Shown here piece after piece: positions 8,456 through 14,810 of a stretch of DNA of 28,746 nt. The position numbers and the translations under genes are program-made. A model generated the notes under the pieces. It ran no database searches and was not told the origin of the DNA. It saw only the letters and a program-made list of their open reading frames with translations. Source of the DNA: an uncultured Kiritimatiellota bacterium (GTDB lineage Bacteria > Verrucomicrobiota > Kiritimatiellia > RFP12 > UBA1067); assembly GCA_934654805.1 (NCBI GenBank), contig CAKUGW010000026.1:1-28746 (forward strand), in the 5' to 3' direction. Each line of letters opens with the position of its first letter. Position 1 is the first letter of the stretch.

Positions 8456-8935
8456 ATGGTGGACGTCCCCGGCGACCTGTTCGCGCCTGACCCGTTCGAG
8501 CTGACGCGCGACGCGCGGGCGATTGAACGCCAGCGACGGACGATTGACGAGTTCCATGCGCTGGGCGTCGAGGTGGTCATGAGTTCGCATGTCTGCAAGT
8601 TCCTGCCGGAAGCGGAAGTCGTCGAGCTGGCGCTGGAGCACCAGCGCCGGGGTGCGGACATCGCCAAGTTCGTCACCTATTCGGGCTCGGAGGCGGAACT
8701 GGACGCGAACTTCCAGACGATCCGTGCGCTGAAGCGCGAGCTGAAGATCCCGTTTCTCTTCCTCTCGAACGGGCCCTACTGCAAGAAGCACCGCATGCTC
8801 GGCCCCTGGTTCGGGGTCTGCATGTGGCTCTGCACGGACACCTACGCGGGACAGGCCTTCCCCGACCAGCCGCTCCTGCGGTCGATGGCGGAGGTCGTGC
8901 GCAACTGCGACCTCACGCCGAACGTGCGCATCTGA
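8456..8935 (+). pseudogene. 5'-truncated type I 3-dehydroquinate dehydratase-like gene
   Basis: From the internal ATG at 8456 the frame encodes 159 residues that align with the C-terminal two-thirds of type I dehydroquinase (AroD), the shikimate-pathway enzyme that forms a lysine Schiff base. EVVMSSH places the catalytic His at 45, ADIAKF the Schiff-base Lys at 71, and HR an Arg at 113; the spacings of 26 and 42 closely match the E. coli H143/K170/R213 arrangement. The first ~113 residues of the family (strands 1-3) are missing. Upstream in frame the sequence is unrelated and has a stop at 8375-8377. There is no Shine-Dalgarno or promoter. It is a fragment and most likely inactive. Confidence 0.65.
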
Positions 8936-8936
8936 C

Positions 8937-9005
8937 TTTACGATTAGCGGGCGATTGGTTTTACGGTTGTCAGGTTGATGGTTTTACGATTATTTGCTAT
9001 ACTTC
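8937..9005 (+). repeat. Three imperfect 23-bp tandem units before the ATPase gene
   Basis: TTTACGATT, TTTACGGTT and TTTACGATT begin at 8937, 8960 and 8983, exactly 23 bases apart, and units 1 and 2 also share GGT at their ends. The third unit contains the -10 region of the promoter. The AT-rich block contrasts with the surrounding GC-rich DNA. Confidence 0.7.
8975..9003 (+). promoter_or_regulatory. Sigma70-type extended -10 promoter for the DUF4143 ATPase gene
   Basis: TTGATG (8975-8980) is separated by 17 bases from TATACT (8998-9003), which is preceded by TG (8995-8996) as an extended -10. The start codon lies 23 bases downstream, behind an AGGAG at 9017-9021. Confidence 0.75.
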
Positions 9006-9026
9006 GCGTTGTCATGAGGAGTTGGC

Positions 9027-10256
9027 ATGCAGTATCAGCGAACAATAGAACCGCTTGCGGAAGAAACCGCCCAGACTTTCCGTGCGATGATCGTGTGCGG
9101 TCCGCGGCAAGTCGGCAAGACCTGGCTTTTGAGGAAGCTCATCGGGGAACTGGGGGGCTATCGGTTCCTCTCCCTTGACGATGAAGGGCTTTGTGAACAG
9201 GCGAAGAACGACCCCAAGCTTTTCCTGCAGCTTCATCCGGCCCCGTTGTGCATCGACGAGATTCAGCGGGCGCCAGAACTTTTCCCGGAGATGAAGATTC
9301 TGCTCGACAGATCTTCCGCGCGGGGGCAGTACCTGATGACAGGCTCTCAGCAGTTCAAGATGATGAAGCGGGCGAAGGAGAGCCTTGCGGGACGTGTTGG
9401 AATCCTTCGTCTGCAGGGGCTTTCCAAGGCTGAAATAGAGGGGAGGCCGTCAAAACGTCCGTTTGTTCCATCGCTTGACGCAAAGCATTGGGAGGGAAGC
9501 AATGCGGGATGGGATGTTCGCCGCACGTATGATGCCGTGGTCAAGGGAGGCTATCCAGAATGCTTCAGCGAGCCGCGGATGAGGGTCTCGCGCTATTTCC
9601 AGTCGTACATTGAGACGTATATCGAGCGAGACATCCGAGAGATGGTTGATGTCACGAACATCGGGCTGTTTCGCACGTTCATGCGCGTCTGTGCGGCTCG
9701 GACAGGACAATTGCTGAACTATGCAGACCTGGCCCGCGATACGGGGATCAGCACGCCAACGGCGCGCACGTGGCTGTCGTTGCTGGAAATCTCGGGGCTT
9801 GTCTATGTCCTCTACCCCTATTACAACAATTTGATCAAGCGTGCGGTGAAGACGCCGAAGCTCTATTTTACGGATACGGGACTGTGTTCGCATTTGCTGG
9901 GGATCACGACTTCGGAAGCGGCCATCACGTCGCCGCTGAGCGGGGCTCTGCTTGAGACGTATGTGGTCATGGAAATCTGCAAGAGCCATTGGTATGCGGG
10001 GACGAATGCAGAGTTCTGGTTCTATCGCGATGCCAGCCAGCGCGAAATTGACCTCGTGCTGGAAATGAACGGGAAAATCCACCCCATAGAGATTAAACGG
10101 GCGGCTTCGGTGAAGGCGCGTGACATTCTTCCGAACATGAACGCTTTCCGGGGAGCGGTGACGACGGAAGTCGGGATGGGAGCGGTTGTGCTTGTCTCGT
10201 CAGGCTTTGGCGCGATTGATGCGCGGACGGCGCTCATCCCCGTCGGCAGCCTGTAA
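9027..10256 (+). CDS. AAA-family ATPase with DUF4143 domain
   Basis: This 409-residue protein is the usual length for the family. Residues 1-130 form an AAA_14-type ATPase with Walker A GPRQVGKT at 25-32, Walker B-like PLCIDEIQRAP near 73-83 and a sensor region YLMTGSQQF. Residues about 190-350 are the DUF4143 domain (SYIETYIERDIREM, LLNYADLARDTGISTPTART with a helix-turn-helix look, LYFTDTGLCSHLLG). The C-terminus carries FWFYRDASQREIDLVLE...IHPIEIK, which resembles a PD-(D/E)XK nuclease-like core. The cellular role of the family is not established; members are patchily distributed and often sit in variable regions. Start 9027 is fixed by AGGAG six bases upstream and by the promoter at 8975-9003. 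It is one of only two complete genes in the decayed region. Confidence 0.93.
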   Translation: MQYQRTIEPLAEETAQTFRAMIVCGPRQVGKTWLLRKLIGELGGYRFLSLDDEGLCEQAKNDPKLFLQLHPAPLCIDEIQRAPELFPEMKILLDRSSARGQYLMTGSQQFKMMKRAKESLAGRVGILRLQGLSKAEIEGRPSKRPFVPSLDAKHWEGSNAGWDVRRTYDAVVKGGYPECFSEPRMRVSRYFQSYIETYIERDIREMVDVTNIGLFRTFMRVCAARTGQLLNYADLARDTGISTPTARTWLSLLEISGLVYVLYPYYNNLIKRAVKTPKLYFTDTGLCSHLLGITTSEAAITSPLSGALLETYVVMEICKSHWYAGTNAEFWFYRDASQREIDLVLEMNGKIHPIEIKRAASVKARDILPNMNAFRGAVTTEVGMGAVVLVSSGFGAIDARTALIPVGSL

Positions 10257-10265
10257 ACCGGAAGC

Positions 10266-10279
10266 GAGGCGGCGGCCTC
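10266..10279. terminator. Possible short hairpin between convergent genes
   Basis: GAGGC/GCCTC with a GGCG loop lies 10 bases after the ATPase stop and before the end of the opposing regulator fragment. There is no clear T-run, so its terminator role is weakly supported. Confidence 0.3.
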
Positions 10280-10296
10280 CTTGAGCCTGAATGCGG

Positions 10297-11013
10297 CTAC
10301 TGTTCCGCTGCGGCGCGGTGGCTTTTGCGGTAGTCCCGCATGCTCATGCCGTAGGTCTTGCGGAAGAGGTTCTTGAGCACGGCGGCGTTCTTGAAGCCGC
10401 ATTCCCGCGCGATGTGGATGAACTTGCGGTCGGTCAGCGTCAGCTCCCGGCGGACGACCGCGAGCCGCGTGCGGACGAGCGCGGCGTGGACGGACTCGGA
10501 GTGGAACTCCGCGAAGCGCAGCTCCAGCAGGCGGCGCGAGCAGCCGACCCGCTTGGCCACGTCGTCGGACGTGATGCCCTTGACGGCGTTCTGGGCGATG
10601 AACTCCAGCGCCGTCTGCACGAGATGCGCGGCGGGCGGCGGCGGGCGTGTGGAGGCGCGCTCGACGATCCCCAGCGGCTTCAGGAGGATGGTGTGCCGTC
10701 CGGGCTTGCCCCGTCCGTCCATCAGCGCATGGAGCGCCTTGGCGGCCGCGAATCCCTCGCCTTCGGTGTCGGGGCGGATCGAGGAGAGCTCGGGACGGGC
10801 AATCTGGCAGACCAGCTCGTCGTTGTCCACGCCGAGGATCGTGACCTGGTCGGGGATCTTGGCGTGGCCGTGCTGACGGAGGGCGACGGCGAAGCCGCGC
10901 TCCCGCCGCGCGCTCCAGAACGCGGGCCTGGCGAAGGGCGCATAGCCGTAGGCGCGGAACTTCCCGAGCGAGGAAAGATACGTCCCCGCAGACAGAATGC
11001 CCTTTCTGTTGCG
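10297..11013 (-). pseudogene. 5'-truncated XylR-type AraC-family transcription regulator
   Basis: The C-terminal half is an intact AraC-type double helix-turn-helix (ALEFIAQNAVKGITSDDVAK, GCSRRLLELRF, FIHIARECGFKNAAVLKNLF) ending at the TAG at 10297. Upstream, GVDNDELVCQIARPELSSI and ILSAGTYLSSLGKFRAYGYA match the LacI/periplasmic-binding-like sensor of XylR-type sugar regulators. Only the tail of that sensor is present: the N-terminal ~170 residues are missing, and roughly 40-50 residues between ALRQHGH and AKIPDQVT also appear deleted. Going upstream, the frame meets a TAA inside the inverted repeat at 11014-11038, so the break coincides with a mobile-element end. A GTG at 10830 gives a 177-residue frame with the DNA-binding domain; whether it is translated is unknown. 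Such regulators usually control sugar genes. Confidence 0.75.
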
Positions 11014-11038
11014 CCGGGTGCAACGAGATATTTATGCA
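11014..11038 (+). repeat. Left terminal inverted repeat
   Basis: CCGGGTGCAACGAGATATTT followed by ATGCA; it pairs with 11342-11366. Confidence 0.65.
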
Positions 11039-11082
11039 GAGTCAAAGGGTTTTAGCCGCAGAGAACGCAAAGGACGCAAGGC

Positions 11083-11275
11083 TCATGCCGCGCAGTCGAC
11101 CTGCCTCAGGTCTCTGACGAGGTAGGCGAAGAACTCCTCGAGCCTGTCGGACTTGTGGAGGGTGCGTAGCGGCAGCAGGGCCTTCACTCCCTTCAGCGAC
11201 CAGAACATTCCTGACTGCTTGAAGCGCTGGCCGATGACGGTCTTGCATCCGCTCTCGGTGACGCCCGATTCGACG
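11083..11275 (-). pseudogene. C-terminal fragment of an ISKra4-like transposase
   Basis: Read on the minus strand, the frame gives TVESGVTESGCKTVIGQRFK, then QSGMFWSLKGVKALLPLRTL and LEEFFAYLVRDLRQVDCAA with a stop at 11083-11085. An E(S/A)..CK...QR.K.SGM.WS..G...L..LR...S.R pattern is typical of the C-terminus of ISKra4-family and related transposases. Immediately upstream the frame is closed by TGA, so about 60 residues remain of a protein normally several hundred long. It lies between the 25-bp inverted repeats. Confidence 0.6.
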
Positions 11276-11341
11276 GTTCATTTTTCATGCGTATATTAAA
11301 TATATGCGTATGCGAAAATCAAGCGGGAAATGTGGGGTGTG

Positions 11342-11366
11342 TGCATAAATATCTCGGTGCACACGG
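11342..11366 (-). repeat. Right terminal inverted repeat
   Basis: It pairs with 11014-11038. Its own outer part also forms a local palindrome, GTGTGCA (11339-11345) with TGCACAC (11358-11364). Confidence 0.65.
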
Positions 11367-11391
11367 GGGAGGAAAATCTTGAAACACCCCC

Positions 11392-11420
11392 TTGTGGCTA
11401 AATAAGCAATATGATATAAT
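11392..11420 (+). promoter_or_regulatory. Extended -10 promoter for the NrtR-type gene
   Basis: TTGTGG (11392-11397), a 17-base spacer, and a perfect TATAAT (11415-11420) preceded by TGA. The start codon is 33 bases downstream with a weak AAGG at 11440-11443. Confidence 0.75.
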
Positions 11421-11453
11421 ATGCGGCGTCAACCCAAATAAGGCAAATCCATC

Positions 11454-12329
11454 ATGACGCAGACACAAGAGGACGTGGCGAGGATCGAGGCGTACCGCAA
11501 GACGCTCGGCAAGTACCCGAAGCCGAGCGTCACGGCGGACATCGTCGCCGTGCGTCCGGCCTACAGCGAACTTGGCGAGGGGCAATGGCGAGAGAATCCG
11601 GAGTTCGCCCTTGAGGTTTTGTTCATCAGGCGCGGGCAATGGCCGTTCGCGGGATGCTGGGCGCTGCCGGGCGGCTTTATCCGTCCGACGGAGACCGTGG
11701 ACGAGGGGGCGCGGCGCGAGCTTCGCGAGGAGACCGCCCTGGAGGCCGACCGCCTCATTCCCGTCGGCGTGTTCTCGAAGCCGGACCGCGACATGCGGGC
11801 GTGGATCATCTCGAATGCCTTCGTCTCCGTCCACAAGCGCGGTCAGGGCTGCCATGTCAAGGGCGGCGACGATGCGGCGGTGGCAAGGTGGCTTCTCCTC
11901 AAGTCGCCGACCATCGGGCATGGACGGTTCTATCTCCCGTTCTACGAGGACGGGAAGCCGGCGTTCTGCCTGTCTGGCACCTATCGCGAGGAGGATCTCG
12001 GCGGCGGCACGGTCCTGTCGGTCGCGGACAATCCGCTGGCGTTCGACCACGCCCAGATCATTGCGCAGGCGTTCCTGCGGATGTTGTCGTTCGATACGAA
12101 GAAGCTCGTGTTCTTCTTCCTGCCGGAGAAGTTCACGCTCTCCAACTACATCGACGTCTACCAGTACCTCACGCGCCGTTCCGTCAGCGCGGCCAACATC
12201 CCGAGCTTCCGTCGCCAGCTCACGGCGACGAAGGAGCCGCTTGTGGAAGTGTGCGAGGGCGAGTGGGAAGACCTCGGAGGTCGCGCCCACGCCCCTGCGA
12301 AACTCTACCGCAGGAGGATCAACCCCTAA
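11454..12329 (+). CDS. NrtR-type Nudix transcription regulator or Nudix hydrolase
   Basis: This 291-residue protein has a Nudix box in the first half: GFIRPTETVDEGARRELREE followed by TAL, matching G-x5-E-x7-R-E-U-x-E-E with Ala in place of the last Gly. The second half has the marks of the winged helix found in NrtR regulators: LAFDHAQIIAQAF, then FLPEKFTLSNYIDVYQYL, FRRQLTA and a terminal AKLYRR. NrtR proteins bind ADP-ribose and repress NAD-metabolism genes; some members keep hydrolase activity. Here the box retains its glutamates (REXXEE), so catalysis is possible. Downstream remnants include an ADP-ribosylglycohydrolase, in line with an ADP-ribose/NAD theme. No operator was identified. 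Confidence 0.85.
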   Translation: MTQTQEDVARIEAYRKTLGKYPKPSVTADIVAVRPAYSELGEGQWRENPEFALEVLFIRRGQWPFAGCWALPGGFIRPTETVDEGARRELREETALEADRLIPVGVFSKPDRDMRAWIISNAFVSVHKRGQGCHVKGGDDAAVARWLLLKSPTIGHGRFYLPFYEDGKPAFCLSGTYREEDLGGGTVLSVADNPLAFDHAQIIAQAFLRMLSFDTKKLVFFFLPEKFTLSNYIDVYQYLTRRSVSAANIPSFRRQLTATKEPLVEVCEGEWEDLGGRAHAPAKLYRRRINP

Positions 12330-12350
12330 AAGAAAGCCGAGAGGATGGAC

Positions 12351-12840
12351 GCGGGCGTCAAACAATCCGCCTTGCCGTCTATGACGACGCGCTGAAACCG
12401 ATCATGGAAGTGTGGGAAAGCGCGGACGCGACGCTCCGTGCGAAGATACGCGCACAGGCTGTTGCCGCCTATCCTGTCCAGCCGCTCATCGCCGGAATCG
12501 ACACGTTCACCTGGGACAACGTGAAGGTTGATCCCGACGCAATCTCTGGTTTGTGGACAACGGGGCGAGCTTCGATTTCCGCGCCTGCGGGAAGCTCAAG
12601 GGCTGGTTCTGGCAACGGCACGACGTGGCCGATCCGAGGAGCGGCTACCTCTCCCTCGCCAAGCATCCCAACCAGTACGATCTTCGCAGCATCCTCGGCA
12701 AGGTCGATGATGCAGAACTCTGGGCGGCGGCGAAGAATTGCCGGTTTGTGCAACTCGTGGCACAACTGCCCGACTCGCATCGCAAGGCGGAGCTGACGGC
12801 CTATGCGGCGGCATTGGAAGCAGCGGCGCGGGAAATCTGA
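12351..12840 (+). pseudogene. Frameshifted, 5'-truncated kinase-like gene of uncertain family
   Basis: Frame 2 reads IRLAVYDDALKPIMEVWESA up to FTWDNVKVDPDA near 12541; the meaning then continues in frame 1 as NLWFVDNGASFDFRACGKLK to the TGA at 12838. Restoring one base (GACGCAAT to GACGGCAAT) would give a smooth DPDGNLWFVDNG, so a single-base deletion is the simplest explanation. The D..GNLWFVDNGASF.FRA pattern recalls the metal-binding/activation segment of HipA- or PI-kinase-like proteins, but this is weak. There is no start codon in frame 2 near the beginning, and the ATP-binding N-terminus is absent. It follows the NrtR-type gene and precedes the glycohydrolase fragment by 19 bases. Confidence 0.5.
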
Positions 12841-12859
12841 AACTGAAAGGAGAAAGCAA

Positions 12860-13240
12860 ATGGACAGAAACAAGGCAAAGGGAATGCTGTGGGGTCTCAT
12901 CGTGGGCGACGCCTTCGGAAGCCCCATACAGTTCAGCGGCAAGGACAGCCACCCGTGGATCACGGAGATGGTGAAGTGCCCGGTGTTCAACCTTCCGGCT
13001 GGCTACTGGACGGACGATGGTTCGATGGCCATGTGTATCATGGACTCCTACGTCCGCAAGGGCGGCTACGACCTGAAGGACATCGGCGACACATTCGTGA
13101 AATGGTTTATGGACGGCTACCTTTCGTCGAAGGGCGGGGCGTCGTTCGATGTAGGCGGCGCGACGTGGAACGCCTGCCAGAACATCGCGTTCAGGCATCA
13201 GTATGTCAATGGGCGCGAGGACTCGCAGGGGAACGGCTGA
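12860..13240 (+). pseudogene. 3'-truncated ADP-ribosylglycohydrolase
   Basis: The first 126 residues match the N-terminal half of the DraG/ARH family, enzymes that remove ADP-ribose from proteins or metabolites using two Mg ions: KAKGMLWGLIVGDAFGSPIQ near residue 5, then YWTDDGSMAMC with the first metal-binding TDD near residue 55. The frame stops at EDSQGNG just where the family normally continues into G(S/A)xMR and, later, the second metal site (DxDT/DAD). The protein is therefore about half length and should be inactive. AAAGGAG (12846-12852) supports the ATG at 12860. The break is abrupt: AT-rich unrelated sequence follows the TGA. Confidence 0.75.
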
Positions 13241-13296
13241 CCCCATTGCAAAAAATGTTAATAACCAACCAGTCTGAAGAAAGGGATTATTAGCTG

Positions 13297-13641
13297 ATGT
13301 CAAATGTCAATTGGGTGACCGTGGGGCTTCTCTGCGTGTCGAATCTCGTGATGCTCTACGCCTGGTACGGGCATCTGCGCAGCCTGTCGGGCGCGCCGGC
13401 CTGGGTGGCGGTTCTCGTCTCGTGGCTGATCGCGTTCCTCGAGTACTGCGTGGCCGTGCCCGCCAACCGGCTCGGCGCGAAGACGATGACGCTGGAGCAG
13501 CTGAAGATCACGCAGGAGGCGGTCACGCTCCTCGTCTTCATGCCGTTTTCCGTGCTGGTGATGCGCCAGCCCGTCTCGTGGAACTACCTGGCGGCCGCGG
13601 TCTGCATCTTCGCGGCGGTCTTCTTCATCTTCAGGGGATGA
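13297..13641 (+). CDS. DMT-family small membrane protein (DUF486)
   Basis: This 114-residue protein has about four hydrophobic helices (7-24, 35-50, 72-88, 95-112) and the family features YAWYGHL, WLIAFLEYCVAVPANRLG, LKITQEAVTLLVFMPFSVLV and a terminal IFAAVFFIFRG. Length and motifs match DUF486/DMT-superfamily proteins; their substrate is unknown. It sits in the inner membrane. The start is the only sensible ATG, with a weak GAAAGG upstream. A weak -10-like TAATAA preceded by TGT (13256-13264) may be its promoter. Confidence 0.9.
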   Translation: MSNVNWVTVGLLCVSNLVMLYAWYGHLRSLSGAPAWVAVLVSWLIAFLEYCVAVPANRLGAKTMTLEQLKITQEAVTLLVFMPFSVLVMRQPVSWNYLAAAVCIFAAVFFIFRG

Positions 13642-13785
13642 CAAGTGGTGAAGCCCGGCGCCTGGGCGGCCGGCGCGTGCGGCGTGTCTCGGGCATGGAC
13701 GCGGTCGGGCGGATGTCGTCGGTGAGGACGTCACGACAAGCATAGGTGGCGATCGCCGCCGCCGGTAGGCAAAGCCGGGCAACTG

Positions 13786-13813
13786 GGCAAGACCTGCTTA
13801 AGCAGGTCTTGCC
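13786..13813. promoter_or_regulatory. Perfect 28-bp palindrome overlapping the ROK promoter
   Basis: The half-site GGCAAGACCTGCTT (13786-13799) is followed directly by its exact reverse complement (13800-13813). With no loop and no T-run it suits a dimeric repressor operator better than a terminator. Its right end overlaps the presumed -35 TTGCCG (13809-13814). Confidence 0.75.
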
Positions 13814-13837
13814 GAAGCCGCCGTCGTTTGCTAAAAT
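13809..13837 (+). promoter_or_regulatory. Extended -10 promoter of the ROK kinase gene, leaderless
   Basis: TTGCCG (13809-13814), a 17-base spacer, and TAAAAT (13832-13837) preceded by TGC. Only 7 bases separate the -10 from the ATG, so transcription should start at or next to the start codon. No Shine-Dalgarno is present. Confidence 0.65.
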
Positions 13838-13844
13838 AAGCGGC

Positions 13845-14789
13845 ATGAACATTTCAATCGGCATAGACATCGGCGGCACGAAGTGCGCGCTGTCCGTCGG
13901 CGGCGGCGCGGCGGGCGAGGTGAAGATCCTGCATCGCGAGGAGTTCCCGACGGCGGGACTCTCGTGGCGGCAGGTGCTGGACGCATTCGCCGCGCGCATT
14001 GACGCCTACCTCGCCCCCGACCGTCCCACGTCCCACGTCCCCCGCCTCACCGCCATCGGCATCAGCTGCGGCGGGCCGCTCGACTCGCGGCGCGGCGTCA
14101 TCCTCTCGCCGCCGAACCTGCCGGGGTGGGACGACGTGCCGGTCGTGGAGTTCTTCGCCGACCGCTACCGCGTGCCCGTGCACCTGCAGAACGACGCGAA
14201 CGCCTGCGCCTACGCCGAGTGGAAGTTCGGCGCGGGGCGCGGCACGCGGAACATGGTGTTCATGACGTTCGGGACGGGCCTCGGCGCGGGGCTGGTCCTT
14301 GACGGGCGGCTCTATTCGGGCACGAACGACAACGCGGGCGAGATCGGGCACATCCGTCTCGCGCCGACCGGGCCCGTCGGCTACAACAAGGCGGGGAGCG
14401 CGGAGGGCTTCTGCTCCGGCGCGGGGCTCGCGAAGCTGGCGAAGATCCGCGCGGCGGAACAGGGCGTCGCGCTGCCGGACGACTTCAGCGCGAAGGAGCT
14501 CTTCCGCCGCATCGACGCGGGCGATGCGTTCTGCGCCGCAGTCTTCCGCGAGTCGGCCGCGCACCTCGCGACGATTCTCGCGTACGTGATCGACATCCTC
14601 AACCCTGAGGTCATCGTGCTGGGCGGCGTGTTCATGCGCCAGGCGGACCGCTTCCTGAAGGAGGTCGAGCCGATTCTCGCGCGCGAGGCGCTGCCGCTCG
14701 CGCGGCAGGTCTGCCGGATCATCCCGGCGGGGCTGTCCGAGAACGTCGGCGACTACGCGGCGCTGGCGGTGGCGGGGATGGGGGAATGA
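13845..14789 (+). CDS. ROK-family sugar kinase without the usual zinc cysteines
   Basis: This 314-residue ROK protein is predicted to phosphorylate a hexose or amino sugar in the cytoplasm. The ATP-binding start SIGIDIGGTKCALSV, the LQNDANACAYAEW segment with the catalytic Asp of LxNDAN, and the GTGLGAGLVLDG phosphate loop are all present. The GHI at about 168-170 is followed by GPVGYNKAGSAEGFCSG, where zinc-binding ROK kinases have CxCGxxGCxE: the three Cys are replaced by Val, Tyr and Ser. It has no N-terminal winged helix, so it is an enzyme rather than a repressor. The ATG at 13845 was chosen because a promoter and palindrome lie just upstream and DIGGTK starts within ten residues. The adjacent SIS isomerase is probably co-transcribed, 21 bases downstream. 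Confidence 0.9.
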   Translation: MNISIGIDIGGTKCALSVGGGAAGEVKILHREEFPTAGLSWRQVLDAFAARIDAYLAPDRPTSHVPRLTAIGISCGGPLDSRRGVILSPPNLPGWDDVPVVEFFADRYRVPVHLQNDANACAYAEWKFGAGRGTRNMVFMTFGTGLGAGLVLDGRLYSGTNDNAGEIGHIRLAPTGPVGYNKAGSAEGFCSGAGLAKLAKIRAAEQGVALPDDFSAKELFRRIDAGDAFCAAVFRESAAHLATILAYVIDILNPEVIVLGGVFMRQADRFLKEVEPILAREALPLARQVCRIIPAGLSENVGDYAALAVAGMGE

Positions 14790-14810
14790 TCGAATGAGGG
14801 AGAGAGAGTC

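Larger units (their letters stand above)
11014..11366. mobile_element. Remnant insertion element bounded by 25-bp inverted repeats
   Basis: Positions 11014-11038 and the reverse complement of 11342-11366 agree at 23 of 25 bases (shared core CGAGATATTTATGCA, outer part CCGKGTGCAM). They enclose 303 bases that include the 3' end of a transposase gene. The left repeat interrupts the XylR-type regulator. No clear target duplication is visible, so the exact ends are uncertain. The pair could alternatively be a long-range hairpin, but a transposase remnant between matched ends favours a decayed insertion sequence. Confidence 0.65.

Noticed and set aside
10022..11023. A 333-residue minus-strand frame covering the XylR-type fragment
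   Set aside because: Its frame yields Arg/Pro-rich sequence, while the helix-turn-helix and sensor similarity lie in the frame ending at 10297.
11042..11281. A 79-residue minus-strand frame in the insertion-element remnant
   Set aside because: A different frame over the same bases gives the recognisable transposase C-terminus.
11287..11305. AT-rich inverted repeat GCGTATAT/ATATATGC inside the element remnant
   Set aside because: Short with one mismatch, and likely to arise by chance in an AT-rich stretch.
13246..13264. TTGCAA with a downstream TAATAA as a promoter for the DUF486 gene
   Set aside because: The spacing is wrong for a -35/-10 pair and the -10 matches only half the consensus; kept only as a weak possibility.
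13642..13785. A possible gene remnant between the DUF486 gene and the ROK kinase
   Set aside because: No frame shows a recognisable motif or supported start; GC-rich open frames are expected by chance.
13746..13844. A longer N-terminus for the ROK kinase
   Set aside because: It would include the palindrome and promoter and has no ROK similarity; the ATG at 13845 places DIGGTK correctly.
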